Shown here: piece after piece, positions 1 to 11,174 of the stretch
Layout of the letters: the number at the start of each line of letters is the position of its first letter
How positions within the stretch are numbered: the stretch's first letter is position 1
Source: Adiantum capillus-veneris
Taxonomy: Eukaryota > Streptophyta > Polypodiopsida > Polypodiales > Pteridaceae
Direction: 5' to 3'
NCBI GenBank assembly: GCA_014529385.2
Contig: CM043947.1
Span: forward strand, 100,104,036 to 100,168,035
DNA: 64,000 nt
Made by a program: the position numbers and the translations under genes
Notes under the pieces: generated by a model
Database searches by the model: none
The model's input: only the letters and a program-made list of their open reading frames with translations
What the model was told of the DNA's origin: nothing

Positions 1-480
1 TCATTTTGAATTATGAAAAAATTTCATTTTGGTTTATGAAAAAATCTTGTTTTGAAGAAATTTTGCTTTGAATTATGTCGTTTTTGAAATTATGTGATTG
101 ATGAGGTTTAGGTTTTAGGTTCCGGTTAGGTTTAGTTTAGGCTAATGTTAAGTTAGGGTATATATAGGTTATATGTTACGTTATATGTTAAATTATGTTA
201 GGTTAGATTAGCTTATAGGACGTTAATTATGTTAGGTTATCTTATAGGTTAGGCTCTAAGTTAGGTTTAAATTAAAGGTTAAATTTAAGTTATAAGTTAA
301 GCTATAGATTATAGGATAGGTTAGCTAGATTATAGGTCAGGTGTAGGCAACAAGTTAAGGTTATAGGTTGTACGTAAAAAAGTTAGGCTAGGTTGTATGT
401 TAAGTTAACTCATGTTTAGGTTATAGATGGACGTTGTGTTCGGACAGTTAGAACTTATGTAGTTTTATGTTAATCTAAAC
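1..480. repeat. Degenerate TTAGG/TTATAGG-type array
   Basis: The stretch is a loose run of short motifs such as TTAGG, GGTTATA and TAGGTTAGG with no fixed period. It resembles a decayed short-unit satellite. It is not the canonical plant telomere repeat TTTAGGG, and no coding frame is credible. Confidence 0.7.
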
Positions 481-1145
481 ACTTATTGATGAAACGTCCA
501 AACACGGCCATCTACCAGTCCCTAAATCATAACTCTCTAACCCTATTAGCAGACTGAAATGATCAAGCGCTACACTAATTGGATTTGGAGCGACCAAATC
601 AAAAGTTACCAAACCTAAGCGGATTTACATAGCCTACCCTAACGCTCCAAATATAGTAATGTATTAGCAGCCAAAACAAAATTCGTTAATCTAAAGCCGA
701 TAACCCTTAGCAGCTATCTCTAAGCAGACTAAATGGCCTAACGATACCCTAATATGTTTTAGAGTGCTTTACCTTAGCGGCTTTACATAGTGTGTCCTAA
801 CCATCCGAACACTGTGCGCCATCTATTAATGGCCAAACGAGAATCCATAGAACCCTAAGCGGCTAGTCCGAAGCAGGTTGAAATGGAAAAATGCTACACT
901 AATCAAGTTTGGAGCGGCCAAACCTAGGAAACTTTACATAGTACACCCTAACACTCCAAAATACGGCCATCTATTAGCGGCTAAACCAACACTAGTCCTA
1001 AGATGCTAACCCTAGGTGGCTAGCCCTAAGCGGGTTGAAATGGCTAATTGCTACCTAATCCAACTTGGAAACCTAACCTAAGCAGCTTTACACACCATAC
1101 CATAAGTTCTAACTGTCCAAACACAATGTCCATCTATTAGCGGCC
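481..1145. repeat. Tandem repeat, about 150-165 bp unit, CCTAA-rich
   Basis: Four to five diverged copies share landmarks in the same order: GGCCATCTATTAGCGGC, then CCTAAGCGGCT, AGCAGGTTGAAATGG, GGAGCGGCCAAACC and CTTTACATAG. The first landmark recurs near 506, 655, 816, 965 and 1128. The strand with CCTAA motifs is now the plus strand, opposite to the flanking TTAGG-rich blocks. Confidence 0.8.
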
Positions 1146-1740
1146 AAACGAAGATGACTTGTGTACTTTTAAAAATGCAAACGGACTTTGGTTAGGTTAC
1201 GTTATAGGTTAGGTTTCGGTTATAGGTTAGGTTAGGTGAGAGCTAGCGACGAATAGTAGAAAAAGTGCAAACGGACTTCGAAGATGATTCGTGTACTTCA
1301 AAAAACGCAAATGGACTTCGGTTAGGTTAGCCTATAGGCTAGATTTACGTTATGGGTTAGGTTAGGTTAGTTTAGGTTTAGGCTATAGGCTAGGTTAGAG
1401 CTAGTGGCAAATGAATAGTAGAAAAATGCAAACAGGCTTCGAAGATGACTCGTGTACTTATAAAAATTCAAATGGACTTCGGTTAGGTTAGGTTTATGTT
1501 ATAGGTTTAGTTACATTAGGTTAGGTTAGGTTTAGGTTATAATTTAGATTAGATTATAAGTTAGAGCTAGCGGCAAATAGTACAAAAAATATAAATGGAC
1601 TTCAAGAATGACTCATGTACTTCAAAAAGCACAAAAGGACTTTGGTTAGGTTTTGTAATTTAAGGTGAAGTTATAGGTTAGGTTTAATTTGGTTATAGGT
1701 CAGGTTATAGTTTAGGTTATAGACTAGGTTAGGTGCACAC
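1146..1740. repeat. Tandem repeat, about 130-163 bp unit
   Basis: The landmark GTGTACTT (once ATGTACTT) recurs near 1161, 1291, 1452 and 1615. Each copy joins a core of AGAGCTAGCGGCAAATAGTA plus GCAAACGGACTTCG to a TTAGGTTA-rich segment of variable length. Confidence 0.8.
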
Positions 1741-2230
1741 AAACTTCAAAAACACTAATATATAGTCATTGACCCTGTGGTCCTAATCTTCGTGTATCTC
1801 TAGATTGAGGTGTGTGGGGATCAGACATGGCTAGAGAATGTGAAATTGTTAGAGCTTGAGCTAGCAGTAAATAGTTAAAAAAATGCAATCGGACTTCCAA
1901 AGTGCACACAGACTGCAAGAATCTTAATATATAGTCATTGACCAATAAAGATGAGATTATTATCTTGTGGTCCTAATCTCCGTGCACCTCTAGACCGAAA
2001 TGTGCGAGGATCGGCCTGGCTAGAGAATGTGAGGTTGTTAGAGCTAGCAGCAAATAGTTGAAAAAACCCAATCAGACTTCCAAAGTACACACATACTTCA
2101 AGAACCTTAACATATAGTCATTGACCAATAAAAACGAGATTATTACCCTGTGGTCCTAATCTCCGTGCACCTCTAGACCGAGGTGTGCGGATATCGGGCC
2201 TGGCTAGAGAATGTAAGGTTGTCATGTATT
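1741..2230. repeat. Tandem repeat, about 170-183 bp unit
   Basis: Three copies carry TATAGTCATTGACC near 1761, 1930 and 2113, followed by TGTGGTCCTAATCT and TGGCTAGAGAATGT. The units also carry the AGAGCTAGC-GCAAATAGT core of the preceding array, so the two arrays share one ancestor. Confidence 0.8.
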
Positions 2231-2317
2231 GTCATGTACTTAGTAATGTGTAGTTATAATAACTAGAGTGTTTTAATTATTTGTTGCATCATTGGTAGAT
2301 AAAGTACGGACGATAGG

Positions 2318-4531
2318 ATGGAGTGTCCTTGTGTGCATTGCAAGCATCAGATCTTTCAAAAATGAAAAATCTGCGACCAATACATATGCAATCGCGGTCT
2401 CCTTCCGATTGAGGAACTACAAGGGGTGCGTTATCAATCTCATGGTCTAGAGAGTGAAGGTCAACTCTGCAAGTAGATATTGCTCCAACTTCATCCAAGA
2501 GAAGATGATTTTCAGACAAGCAGCCATCAAATGAGTCCTCCCAACCAATACCTGATGTGGTATTTCAAGAAGTAGAGATGGAGCAGATGTTGGACGCGTT
2601 CTTTGACATGGATCCCATCATTGAAAGCATAGAAGACGACAACATTGAACACAATACTGTGGACCAACCTCAATCATCCTATTCATATTGACGGCATGAT
2701 AGCAACAATAAAGAGGGAAAGATGATGCAAAGTCTTGCAGGCATGCCGCTTTATAGTGGTGAAAAAATCTCAGTTCTTTGTACCGCATTGACAATGCTTA
2801 ATTTGCACAGCTGGTCTGACGCCTCAGTCACAGTTCTTTTCACGTAAATACATTGTATCCTAAGCATGATAATGTGCAAATTACAGTTCAATAATGTGAT
2901 CAAGGGGCTGACTTGTTCATGTAACGACAGGTTGCTCAATGATCAAATCTTGCCAGAAGGGAATCACATGCCCCCTACCCATCTAGCCACTAAAAAGCTT
3001 CTTACTAATTTGGGCTTGGATTATCACAAAATACATGCATGTCCTTATGATTGTATACTTTTTTCGCAATAAGTATGGAAATTTGGAATAGTGTCCCAAT
3101 TGTGGATCAAATAGGTACAAGGAGGACACACAAGGAAAATTTATCCCTGCAAAGGTCTTACCATCCAAATGCATGTACTTGTGCATGTGGTCGATGAAGT
3201 TGCAGTTGCTGGGGTGGTCCATAGCAGGTGGATGTTCTTCTTGGAGAGATTTATGAAGACTTTAAAGGGGTTTATTCATCAAAGGGCTTGCCCTGAGGGT
3301 AGCATGGTTGACGGATGGCTTGTACAAGAGTCTCTTGTCCTCATAAGTGAATTTTTTGTCTCAACTGATACAGAGATGTCCCAAATGTGGACTACTGAGG
3401 TCAACATCAAGGTGATAGGGGACGAGCCGCAGGGACAAGGCATCATTAGGGAGATGGACATCACAATGCGAGAAAAGGTTATGAGATTTTTCCTTCTCAA
3501 CTCAGACATCATGCAAAAGTGGCTAGAGAGGTATGAAGGGCAAAAGCAACAACGCTTGACAGATCGCCCACAATTCAAGCGCAACCATGCCACTAGAAAC
3601 CTTCCTTTTCCATACCATCTTCAAAAATTGCATGACTTCCCAACTGGGTGGTGGTTAGATGCGACAATCTCAGAGGCAAAGAGGAGTGGAGTGTTGATTA
3701 TTGAAGAGGAGTAGGAGATGTCAAGCGGTTGCGATTGGAATGTATATTTTCACATCTTCCTTTTTGAGCTCCACATGATTACATTGCTTTCATAACTTTT
3801 AGTCTTCTTTAATTTTGTGGCTACAGTATCACAAATATGGAGCTTTGTGATTGCATGGAAAACACTTCAGAGTGCAACGGATCAATGAACAAAGGGTCAC
3901 TTTCGACGGAGGTATTAGGGCAAGCTTTGTCCAAGAAAGTAGGAGTAGTGCCAGGGATGAGAAGACAGAGACTAGCCAACTTGAATACTTTGGCTACAAC
4001 CAAGACATCTTGAAGATTAGCTTTAGAAAGTTTGATATGTTTGTCTTTGACGTCAAGTGGTTCAAAGTTATTACCAGCGGCCCTAATGCAATTTTTCATA
4101 AAGACAAGAGTGGATTGATTCAAGTGAACTCTAGGCAGGTGGGGACAAATGTGCGGGATACATTCATACTTCCATAGCATTGTGAACAAGTTGTGTTCAC
4201 ACACGATCCACTATGGACAGAAAATGATGAGAATGATTTGTCTAAACCCTGCTGGCTCTATGTCGTTCAAGTTTCTCCATGGAGCAAGCAAGTGTGTGAA
4301 GGATTGGATGTTGAGGTCGCAGAAGTGATTCATGAACAAAGTGTAGGACCGACAGAAACTTTAAGTTTAGATTTTGAGGTGGATGTCAGCAGTGAGCAGT
4401 TATCTGAACCTAGAGATGAGGTGTCAAATACTGAAGCTGATGCGGAGAGCGACGAAGAAGTAGAGTTCGATGACAAAGATGTAGAAGTACAGATTGTGAT
4501 AGACATCTTTGGTGCATCAGATCTCATATAA
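2318..4531 (+). pseudogene. CACTA (En/Spm) transposase remnant, catalytic core missing
   Basis: The translation in several frames follows plant Tnp2-type transposases. A cysteine-rich N-terminal part (MECPCVHCKHQIF, about 2318-2360) matches the transposase-associated domain. Next come the WSDASVTVLF and LPEGNHMPPTHLATKKLL segments (2800-3010), the HACPYDC and CPNCGSNRYK cysteine pairs (3040-3120), then HVVDEVAVAGVVHSRWMFFL (DUF4218 type, 3169-3714) and a DUF4216-type tail (3851-4531) ending in an acidic stretch. In full proteins several hundred residues of the nuclease domain lie between the AKVLP segment and the VVDEV segment. Here they are adjacent near 3165, so the core is deleted. In-frame stops (TGA 2366, TAG about 3093) and frameshifts confirm decay. 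Family assignment is from motif memory; the deletion is inferred from it. Confidence 0.8.
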
Positions 4532-4559
4532 GATGAGAGATTATGTCATAAAATCTAAT

Positions 4560-5600
4560 ATCTAATATCTAACCAAGCCAAATGATTTTCTCATATTAAA
4601 TTGATCACTTAATGTGGGAGAATAAACGGGAACAAGTGTTAAGATATAGACATGTGCTTATAGGTCTATCTCAACACGGGGCCAATGGTAAAGGGTCCCA
4701 AATGAGAGATGGTCTATCAAAGAGCAAGGCTAACAAATGGATCATAAGACCTTAGGGTTAGCTTCATTGAAGACTTCCAATAATGTGTGTAAAAGGCCTT
4801 TGACCTTAGGTAAGCTAGGGCTGAGCTTGAGGCGCGGGAACTCGACCCAGCTCGAGGTGCTTGTCCTCCTTGTCATGCTTGATGACTAAGGTGCTTGAGG
4901 TGCTTGATGATTGAGGTGCTTAATTATTGAGATGCTTGAGGTGCTTGACATGCTTGAGATGCTAGGGTTGCACTTAAGGTGAGAACCCAACCCAAGCTTA
5001 AAGTGCTTATGAGCCAAGCTTGTGGTGGGAACTGGGCCTATGCATGAGGGGCTTGAGATGTCAAAAAGTCAAAGATTCAATCCCTACAAGGAGGGGGCGA
5101 GCCATACATGAGGGGGGATGAGAGAGAACACCCACACACTCACACAAGGCATGCATAGTACAAAGAAAGCAAAAGGGACACTTGTCAAGTTCCTCCTCAT
5201 GTTGCCCTCATGGTGTGCCTGAAGCCTATTGGTTGGCCACCCAAGGGGTCCAATAATAATTTAGGAGATTTAATTAATTGATTTAGCATTTATCTAGCCC
5301 TCTCTCTCAAAGGGGAAAGGGGGACACTTGTCTCAAGGCTACCCTTGCTGCTTGTAATGCCTCCTGCTTGTGATTGGCTAGGCCTGGAGGGGTCCAATGA
5401 GCTTGAAGCATGAGCTACAAGGGGGGGTTGACCCAATCAAGCTAGGGGGTTGCTTAGGGTTATACTCACCCACACACACTCACCAACACTCTCATTGTGT
5501 GCTATGCAAAGTGCAAGAGCTCCCTCTTCTTCTCCAAGCAAGTAGAGGTTGAGATCCTACACCAACACTCTTGGATATGGAGTGCAAATCCAACCAAGAG
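4560..5600 (+). repeat. CTTGAGGTGC-rich dispersed repeat, copy A
   Basis: This block has an inverted counterpart at 51345-52265. Shared landmarks in the same order are TTTTCTCATATTAAATTGATCA, CTATCTCAACAC, GCCAATGGTAAAGGG, a minisatellite of GAGGTGCTTGA units (4850-4970), CCTATTGGTTGGCCA, AATTTAG-GA-TTAATTAA, AGGGGGACACTTGTC and CTCTCATTGTGTG. It contains no coding frame. It may be an LTR or part of a larger non-coding element; I could not fix its ends. Confidence 0.75.
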
Positions 5601-6338
5601 CCATGCTTCAATGCTTAAGCTTGCCATCTCCTTCTTCTTCATTACTATGCTATTATGTATGCTAGCAACAAGAGTTATGATAAGTGAGGAACTAATTCTT
5701 TCTCCTACGAAATGTTTCTTCTTCCTCTTCCCTACCCTCATTCCCTGCTAGCTCTCTCCACCTTTGAAGGTTTTTGAGGTCTTGGGACTGAGGCTTGGGA
5801 TAGTTAAAGCTTTTTTCAAGTTTATGTTATGTTTGTGATGCATGAAGCTTTCCATCTTCATTGCATCACCTAGTTCACAAGGAACACAAAGATTGTATTG
5901 TAACAAGTCTCTCTTAATGGGAGAAATCATAATACAAATGCCTATTGGAGGGGGGACCGGCTCCACATAAATCCGGTCCTCAACTGTTGTCATGTTCTAT
6001 AAATTCTCTCTCTTGCAAAAGTATTGTTCATGCCAAGCTAACTAATTGCTATGATTATGTTGCTATCTTCAATTATGTTCACCCACTATGCTCACAAAGT
6101 CATTTCTCAAAAGTACTCTCATTAATTTTCGCTACTCTCAAATTTAATAGGCCAATTACATTACAGATTAGCTAATAATTTTGCTAGGAACTCTTTGTAA
6201 AACTCTTTTTATTAGTCTACAATACACTTTAGATTCATTCATTTGTGTTGCAGCTTTGTTTATTTGTTATTTGTATTGATTAAGTGCTTCTTCTGTAAAC
6301 TAATGTATTTTGTGGGTGCTATCTGTGTATGATTAGCC
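5601..6338 (+). other. Non-coding stretch upstream of the split gene
   Basis: I see no gene here. The sequence is AT-rich with a short GGAGGGGGGACCGG segment near 5948. It lies between repeat copy A and the first ATG of the gene that gypsy-1 interrupts, and may be a promoter or untranslated leader of that gene. Confidence 0.4.
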
Positions 6339-6626
6339 ATGGATGATGACGAGGAGCCATACTCCTCTAGTTTTAGTTTTCCTATCACTCCGGCTGCCGA
6401 GTAGATGGGCTCATTTTTGTCTCAATTCACACCAGAGCACATCGCGATGGCACAACACCTTTGGATAGTAGGTCCCTCTAGACCTACTATGGCCGACCCT
6501 ACGCTCGGGACTAGTGTCGTCCCTACACCGAGCGGCCCCACATATTAGTCTAGTATGCTCCCTATACCTAGGACTCGTGCGTCCCCTACATGGACGGGTG
6601 GTTCATCCTCGAGACGAGGTAGGCGT

Positions 6627-7764
6627 TGTCAGGAGTTTTTTGGAGCAAGGGATTGCGCATATGTACATACACATGCATCGTGCATCAAATAAGGAATTGC
6701 CCATTTTCCAGAGCCAGGTGGTTACGTGGGGCCCACATGTGTACAGGTAGGACAGCATGTACATAGTTCATCGATTTTCATCGTTACCAGTACCAGTATG
6801 TTTTTTCTACAATAATGAGGAGTTTATAGCGCGTAAAACTTCTCAAGGAAGCTATCCGCGGGCCGACGACGTGAGGTCAGCAAGTGCGTCAGATGGCATC
6901 TGGCGTCAGGAGGGCGAACGAGGTCAATATTTGCACGCGGATGAGGACGGACACAACGTGGGTGTTTTCTTGTGAGAGTTATGCAGAAAGGTCATCATTA
7001 GGACCACTTTTTGGGGCCACTTCACGTGGTGGCGAGATGCATTAGTGGAAAAAAGCTGAGTGCCAGGTGTGCGAATGATGCAAAAAGGTGACAACTATGC
7101 ACTGCGAGGTCACTTTTTGGCCTGTTCGGGGTCCGTTTGAGGTCATCTAAAAGGCCAAGGGTGCCCAACTAATAAAGCTAAGTGTGGGAACTGAAAAAAA
7201 CTGAGAGAAGACCAGAAAAAACGTGGAGAAGAGAGGAGGAACAGCCGCAGGTGTGTTTTTGCTCATTTTGGAGCCTGTTTTGGCCGTAAACTGCTCATCC
7301 GAGGTCGGATTTGAGCACTTTGACATTGTAGACTGGGGTTTTGGGCCGTTCCGGACGCGATGGTGCTGTCCATTTTGCCAAATTACTCACTCTTTTTCTG
7401 CTGTTTTTCTGTGTAATCTTCTCCGGTGAGTGAAGCTTCTTCTCCAATTTGTGATTGTATCTGGTATCTTTTACCCATATTGTGTGAGCTGTTTGCCCCA
7501 TTGGTGTTGGCCCAAGCTCATTTGTATCTAAACATCAGAAATTCTCCTCTTTTGAGCTGAGTTTTTGTGTGTGTGTGTGTGTGTGTGTGTCTGTGTGGAG
7601 TGGGCAAGTGGATAGTCTCTCTCCTCTCACTCTAGAGGTGTGTTCCCTGTCTCGGCCAGGTGTGTTGTGTAAGCCGAGTGGTGCCCCATAGTGTGTGTGT
7701 GTATCTTCCCAAGAGTGTGTGTCGGGTCATTATAGAGGCGCTGTGTGTGTTTTCATCCCGCTCA
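6627..7764 (+). repeat. 5' LTR of gypsy-1
   Basis: The LTR runs from TGTCAGG to GCTCA and matches 11175-12318 almost base for base. It contains a (GT)n run at 7566-7590 that is longer in the 3' copy. CACCTATT-like splice or start signals were not resolved. Confidence 0.9.
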
Positions 7765-7790
7765 CATTCTATTGGTGCCCCCACTGAGGA
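7765..7790 (+). other. Putative primer binding site of gypsy-1
   Basis: The sequence just after the 5' LTR contains ATTGGTGCCCCCACTGAGG, which has the form of plant gypsy primer sites (TTGGTGCC/TTGGCGCC). The cognate tRNA was not determined. Confidence 0.5.
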
Positions 7791-8820
7791 TCTTCTTCGA
7801 GTACCTTCTGCTTCGAGCTTCGAGCTTCGAGATTACAGGTTGCAGGTTGCAGATTACAGATTACAGGTTACAGGTTACAGGGACAGGTACAGGTACAGGT
7901 ACAGGTAGCTGGAGTACAGTGATATACTAGCAGTGATGTCACTTGCAGTTGTTGTGGGTATGCATCACTTGGCACCTATTTGAGCGCATTGTCTGCTGGA
8001 TTGTACGTTACTTGTGGAAACTGCCATTGTACGCATTTGTGGAGCCATACTTGGTTGTATTTGGGAGTCCCAGCCATTTCTGAGACTTGGTCTGGAAGAT
8101 AGTCATTTCTGAGACTTGACTATATGCGATTTGCATTAGCCTTCGTGTGAGGGTCGATAGCGTGAGGTTTTTATTGAGCTGGGGGATTCTCAAATGTGGA
8201 GATCCTTTCGGTGATACAGGTAGCTGGAGCACCCTTTTTGTGACCTCGCCATAGGCTATGTACTAGTGATTCCTACTTGATGCTCGGGTTCTATTGTTGA
8301 CAGTTTATGCATACATAGACAGTCTATATTTTGGGTTCTCATTGCTCTACTTCTGGGGAAACTCTGTCGAAATTTTCCCAAGTTATGATGGCTGGTTTTT
8401 TGGTATTTTGAGCCATTTACGCTGTTATGCTGTTGAAATTTTGGCAAAATCAGAGGTTGAGTCAGGTGTGCCTTCTTGGGAGCTTCATGGTTGGCTTTAA
8501 TGGATGATCAAAATGGCCCTCAGTTCACTCCTTTTCATTTAACTCAAAGAATTCAGATTAATGTTCATGTGTCCAGGAAGATCTTTTTCCAGCAGCGCAT
8601 AGTCGTTATGTTTGGGCCAAGAAGATTGAGAGAGATCCTGGAATGTCCTTTGCCTGTTGTAATTCCAATGATCAACTACGAAAACTCATTTGATGTGCAT
8701 GTGTTTGTCCTTATCTAAAGCTGAGCTCCATTGAAGTTTCTAGGGATTGGGTAGTGAAAAGTTTTGGGTTCTTGCACGTGTGTTCGAAGGGGTTCTCAAA
8801 GCATCATAATTTGGGTAGCC
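7791..8820 (+). other. Untranslated leader of gypsy-1
   Basis: No convincing coding frame is seen. A block at about 8080-8420 resembles the copia leader at about 53250-53640, with shared pieces such as GGTGATACAGG-AGCTGGAG, CCTCGCCATAGG and TTTTGAGCC in the same order. A run of GATTACAGGTT/ACAGGTACAGG units lies at 7830-7906. Confidence 0.6.
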
Positions 8821-11136
8821 ATGGCTTTCTCTTATCCCGAGTTTCATGGAAGAAGTGATGAAGATGTGGAAGAATTTTTGGAAAAGATGGAGGTTGCCTG
8901 CATTAGCAACCAGATTCATGACCCTACGCAAATGTTACGCCTTCTCCAAATTTGTTTGAAGAGTGATGCACGAGTTTTGTCTAAAGCATTTGAAGAGGAG
9001 TTGCGTGTGGCCGATCCACCTGTAAGGTTGAGTTGGGACAATCTACGACATGGGTTGGAAGTGGAGTTTGTGAAGATAGAAGATCCTGACAAAGTGTGGC
9101 AAGAAGTACAGGCTTTGGTGCAGAAGGAAGGTGAGCCAGTAGATGCGTACATACGTAAGTTTTCATTGGCATGGGAGCGAATGTGCAAGGCCTTAGCACC
9201 ACAGGTACCCCCGCCTGACATGATGAAGAAGGACAGGTTCTTGGCTGGTCTTTGGGAGAATATACGTTGGAGAGTGGAGCTAAAGAAGCCTAGGACATAT
9301 GAGGATGCACTAGAGGTAGCAAGGAACAAAGAGTGGAAGCTGAGGAAAATGAGCCAGTTAGGGGTGGAGTCTTTGCCAATGAGGTCTGAATTTCAGCCTA
9401 TAGAGTCTTTACAAGGGCACATGTCAGGGGTTCATCATGAACCAGTAGTTCCTGTTACTACTCAGGTTATGCCAGCAGTGGTCACTACAGCAGTGCAAGA
9501 TGATGGGCTAAGGCAAGACATGAGGCAAATGATAGATTTGATGAAGAATCTCAGCCTAAACATGCTAGGTCAAGTGGGAAATAATCGAAGTCGAGGGAGG
9601 TTTGCAAATCAGCCAGGAGGTGAAGAAAGGCCTAGGAATGGTGTTGGACAAAGCAATGGTAGGTTTTGGAGGTAGACGCCCACATGTTATAATTGTGGAG
9701 AGTTGGGTCACATCAGCCCGCAATGTGATAAGCCACCAAGGATGGGGGGAGACATGTATCCATTGCCAAGACAGGTGTTAACTAGGTCAAATGATTATGG
9801 CATCGAAATTAAGGGAGACGAAGGAACCAGTGGACTGACCCAGGAGGAAAAGGGAAAGACAAAAGTGCTAAGTGTAGTCACCTTGGAGAAGGCATCAAAG
9901 CTAGAGGATACATTAGTGATGCCTATTGGGAAGAGGACCACAGAGGATAAGGAAGGAAGAAGTGCCCCAGGTCCTAGTAAGAAGAAAGGAAAGAGCCATG
10001 AAGGTGAGGATGTCAAGGCCAAGAGGAAAAGGAGAGCTCGTCGAAAGTTTCATGTTTCAGATTTTCCACTAGGGGATGGGCAATTAAGCTATGACTTGAA
10101 GGAGGATCTGACGAGCAGGAAGGCAGAGGTTACTTTTGGGCAGCTTATAGAGATGGTGCCTAAGCTAAAGCGACAGTGGAAGAGGATGGTTAACCCAATG
10201 GAGAAAGAGCCAGAGAGAGGTTCAGTGAAGGTGTTGGCAATGGACGAGCTACCAGACATTTGTCCAATAGTAGATGTGTGGCATAAAAGGAAAAATTTGG
10301 GACAAGGTTATGTGGATGGCGGAGCCCAAATATGCGTCATAACACACTCATGCGTTGAGAAGATGGGTCTCACAGTGGCTGGGGTGTCAGGTTTTCGGAT
10401 CAGATTGGCAAACCATCAAAAAGTAAAATGCTTGGGTGTTCTAAAGAGCTTAGAAGTGGAGGCATATGATGCAAAGGCAGTGGTTGATTTTCATGTGATG
10501 CCAGCAGGGTTGGGAGCATATCCTATTATACTGGGCAGACCATGGTTACGTGCAGTGGGAGCTGTTCAAGATTGGCGACATGGCACAATTAGCCTCTATG
10601 GAAAGACAGGTACCAAGAAGCTTTATAATATGGACACAAGGAAACGATTAGAGGAGCTTTATGAAGATGAGGATGAGTCTAGTGATGAAGACTCTTCCAC
10701 GGTGACAGATGAGGACAGTGATAGCACTACCAGCAGTGATGAGGATGCTGATGTTGCATTTATTTTGATGGATAAAGAAATCCAGGAGTGTGGTTTAGTC
10801 GCATTTGCGAATGAAGTTGAAGATGAAAGTGAAGGGCCTTATGAAGTGATTGAAGGGCTGATGCAAACCAAGGTTGAGTTGTCAAAGAAGCATGAATTGA
10901 TGACACAAATGATCAGTGGTGGAGACCTCTCAGCTATGGAGAAGGGAATATATTTGCACATGCCGGTCTATGCCAAAGTATTTGATGCTTTTCTTGATGC
11001 AAGATTGATATATGGAATCTCTACATATTTTCCTTGGGAACCAGGTGGAAGCTTGATTAAGTTTTTAAGGCAGGGAATACCAAGTGTTTTTGTGTGGGAT
11101 CCAGGTGGAATGAATATCTCTTTTTGTTGTTGCTGA
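8821..11136 (+). CDS. Gypsy-1 gag-protease polyprotein, one in-frame TAG
   Basis: I place the start at ATG 8821 (MAFSYPEFHGRSDEDVEEFL) because it begins the typical gag fold; an upstream in-frame ATG at 8764 is less likely. The gag domain spans about residues 1-220. A single TAG at 9673-9675 separates this from the zinc knuckle CYNCGELGHISPQC (about 9685-9727), a lysine/arginine-rich linker, and a retropepsin-like domain with YVDGGAQICVI (about 10309) and YPIILGRPWL (about 10520). The active site is D-G-G, not D-T/S-G. An acidic serine-rich segment follows (10660-10760). The frame ends near the purine tract with no reverse transcriptase. TAG is most simply a CAG changed by C to T; programmed readthrough is a weaker alternative, since it precedes the knuckle. 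Confidence 0.8.
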
Positions 11137-11149
11137 GCATGAATGCTCT

Positions 11150-11174
11150 AGCAGGCTAGGGGGTGGGCAAATTA
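11150..11174 (+). other. Polypurine tract of gypsy-1
   Basis: AGGCTAGGGGGTGGGCAAA lies directly before the 3' LTR and fits a plus-strand priming tract. Confidence 0.5.

Noticed and set aside
1-480. Telomere
   Set aside because: The motifs are degenerate TTAGG/TTATAGG rather than TTTAGGG and are followed by other satellites.
8008-8232. Minus-strand frame similar to one at 53204-53512
   Set aside because: The protein similarity only reflects the DNA similarity of the two untranslated leaders.
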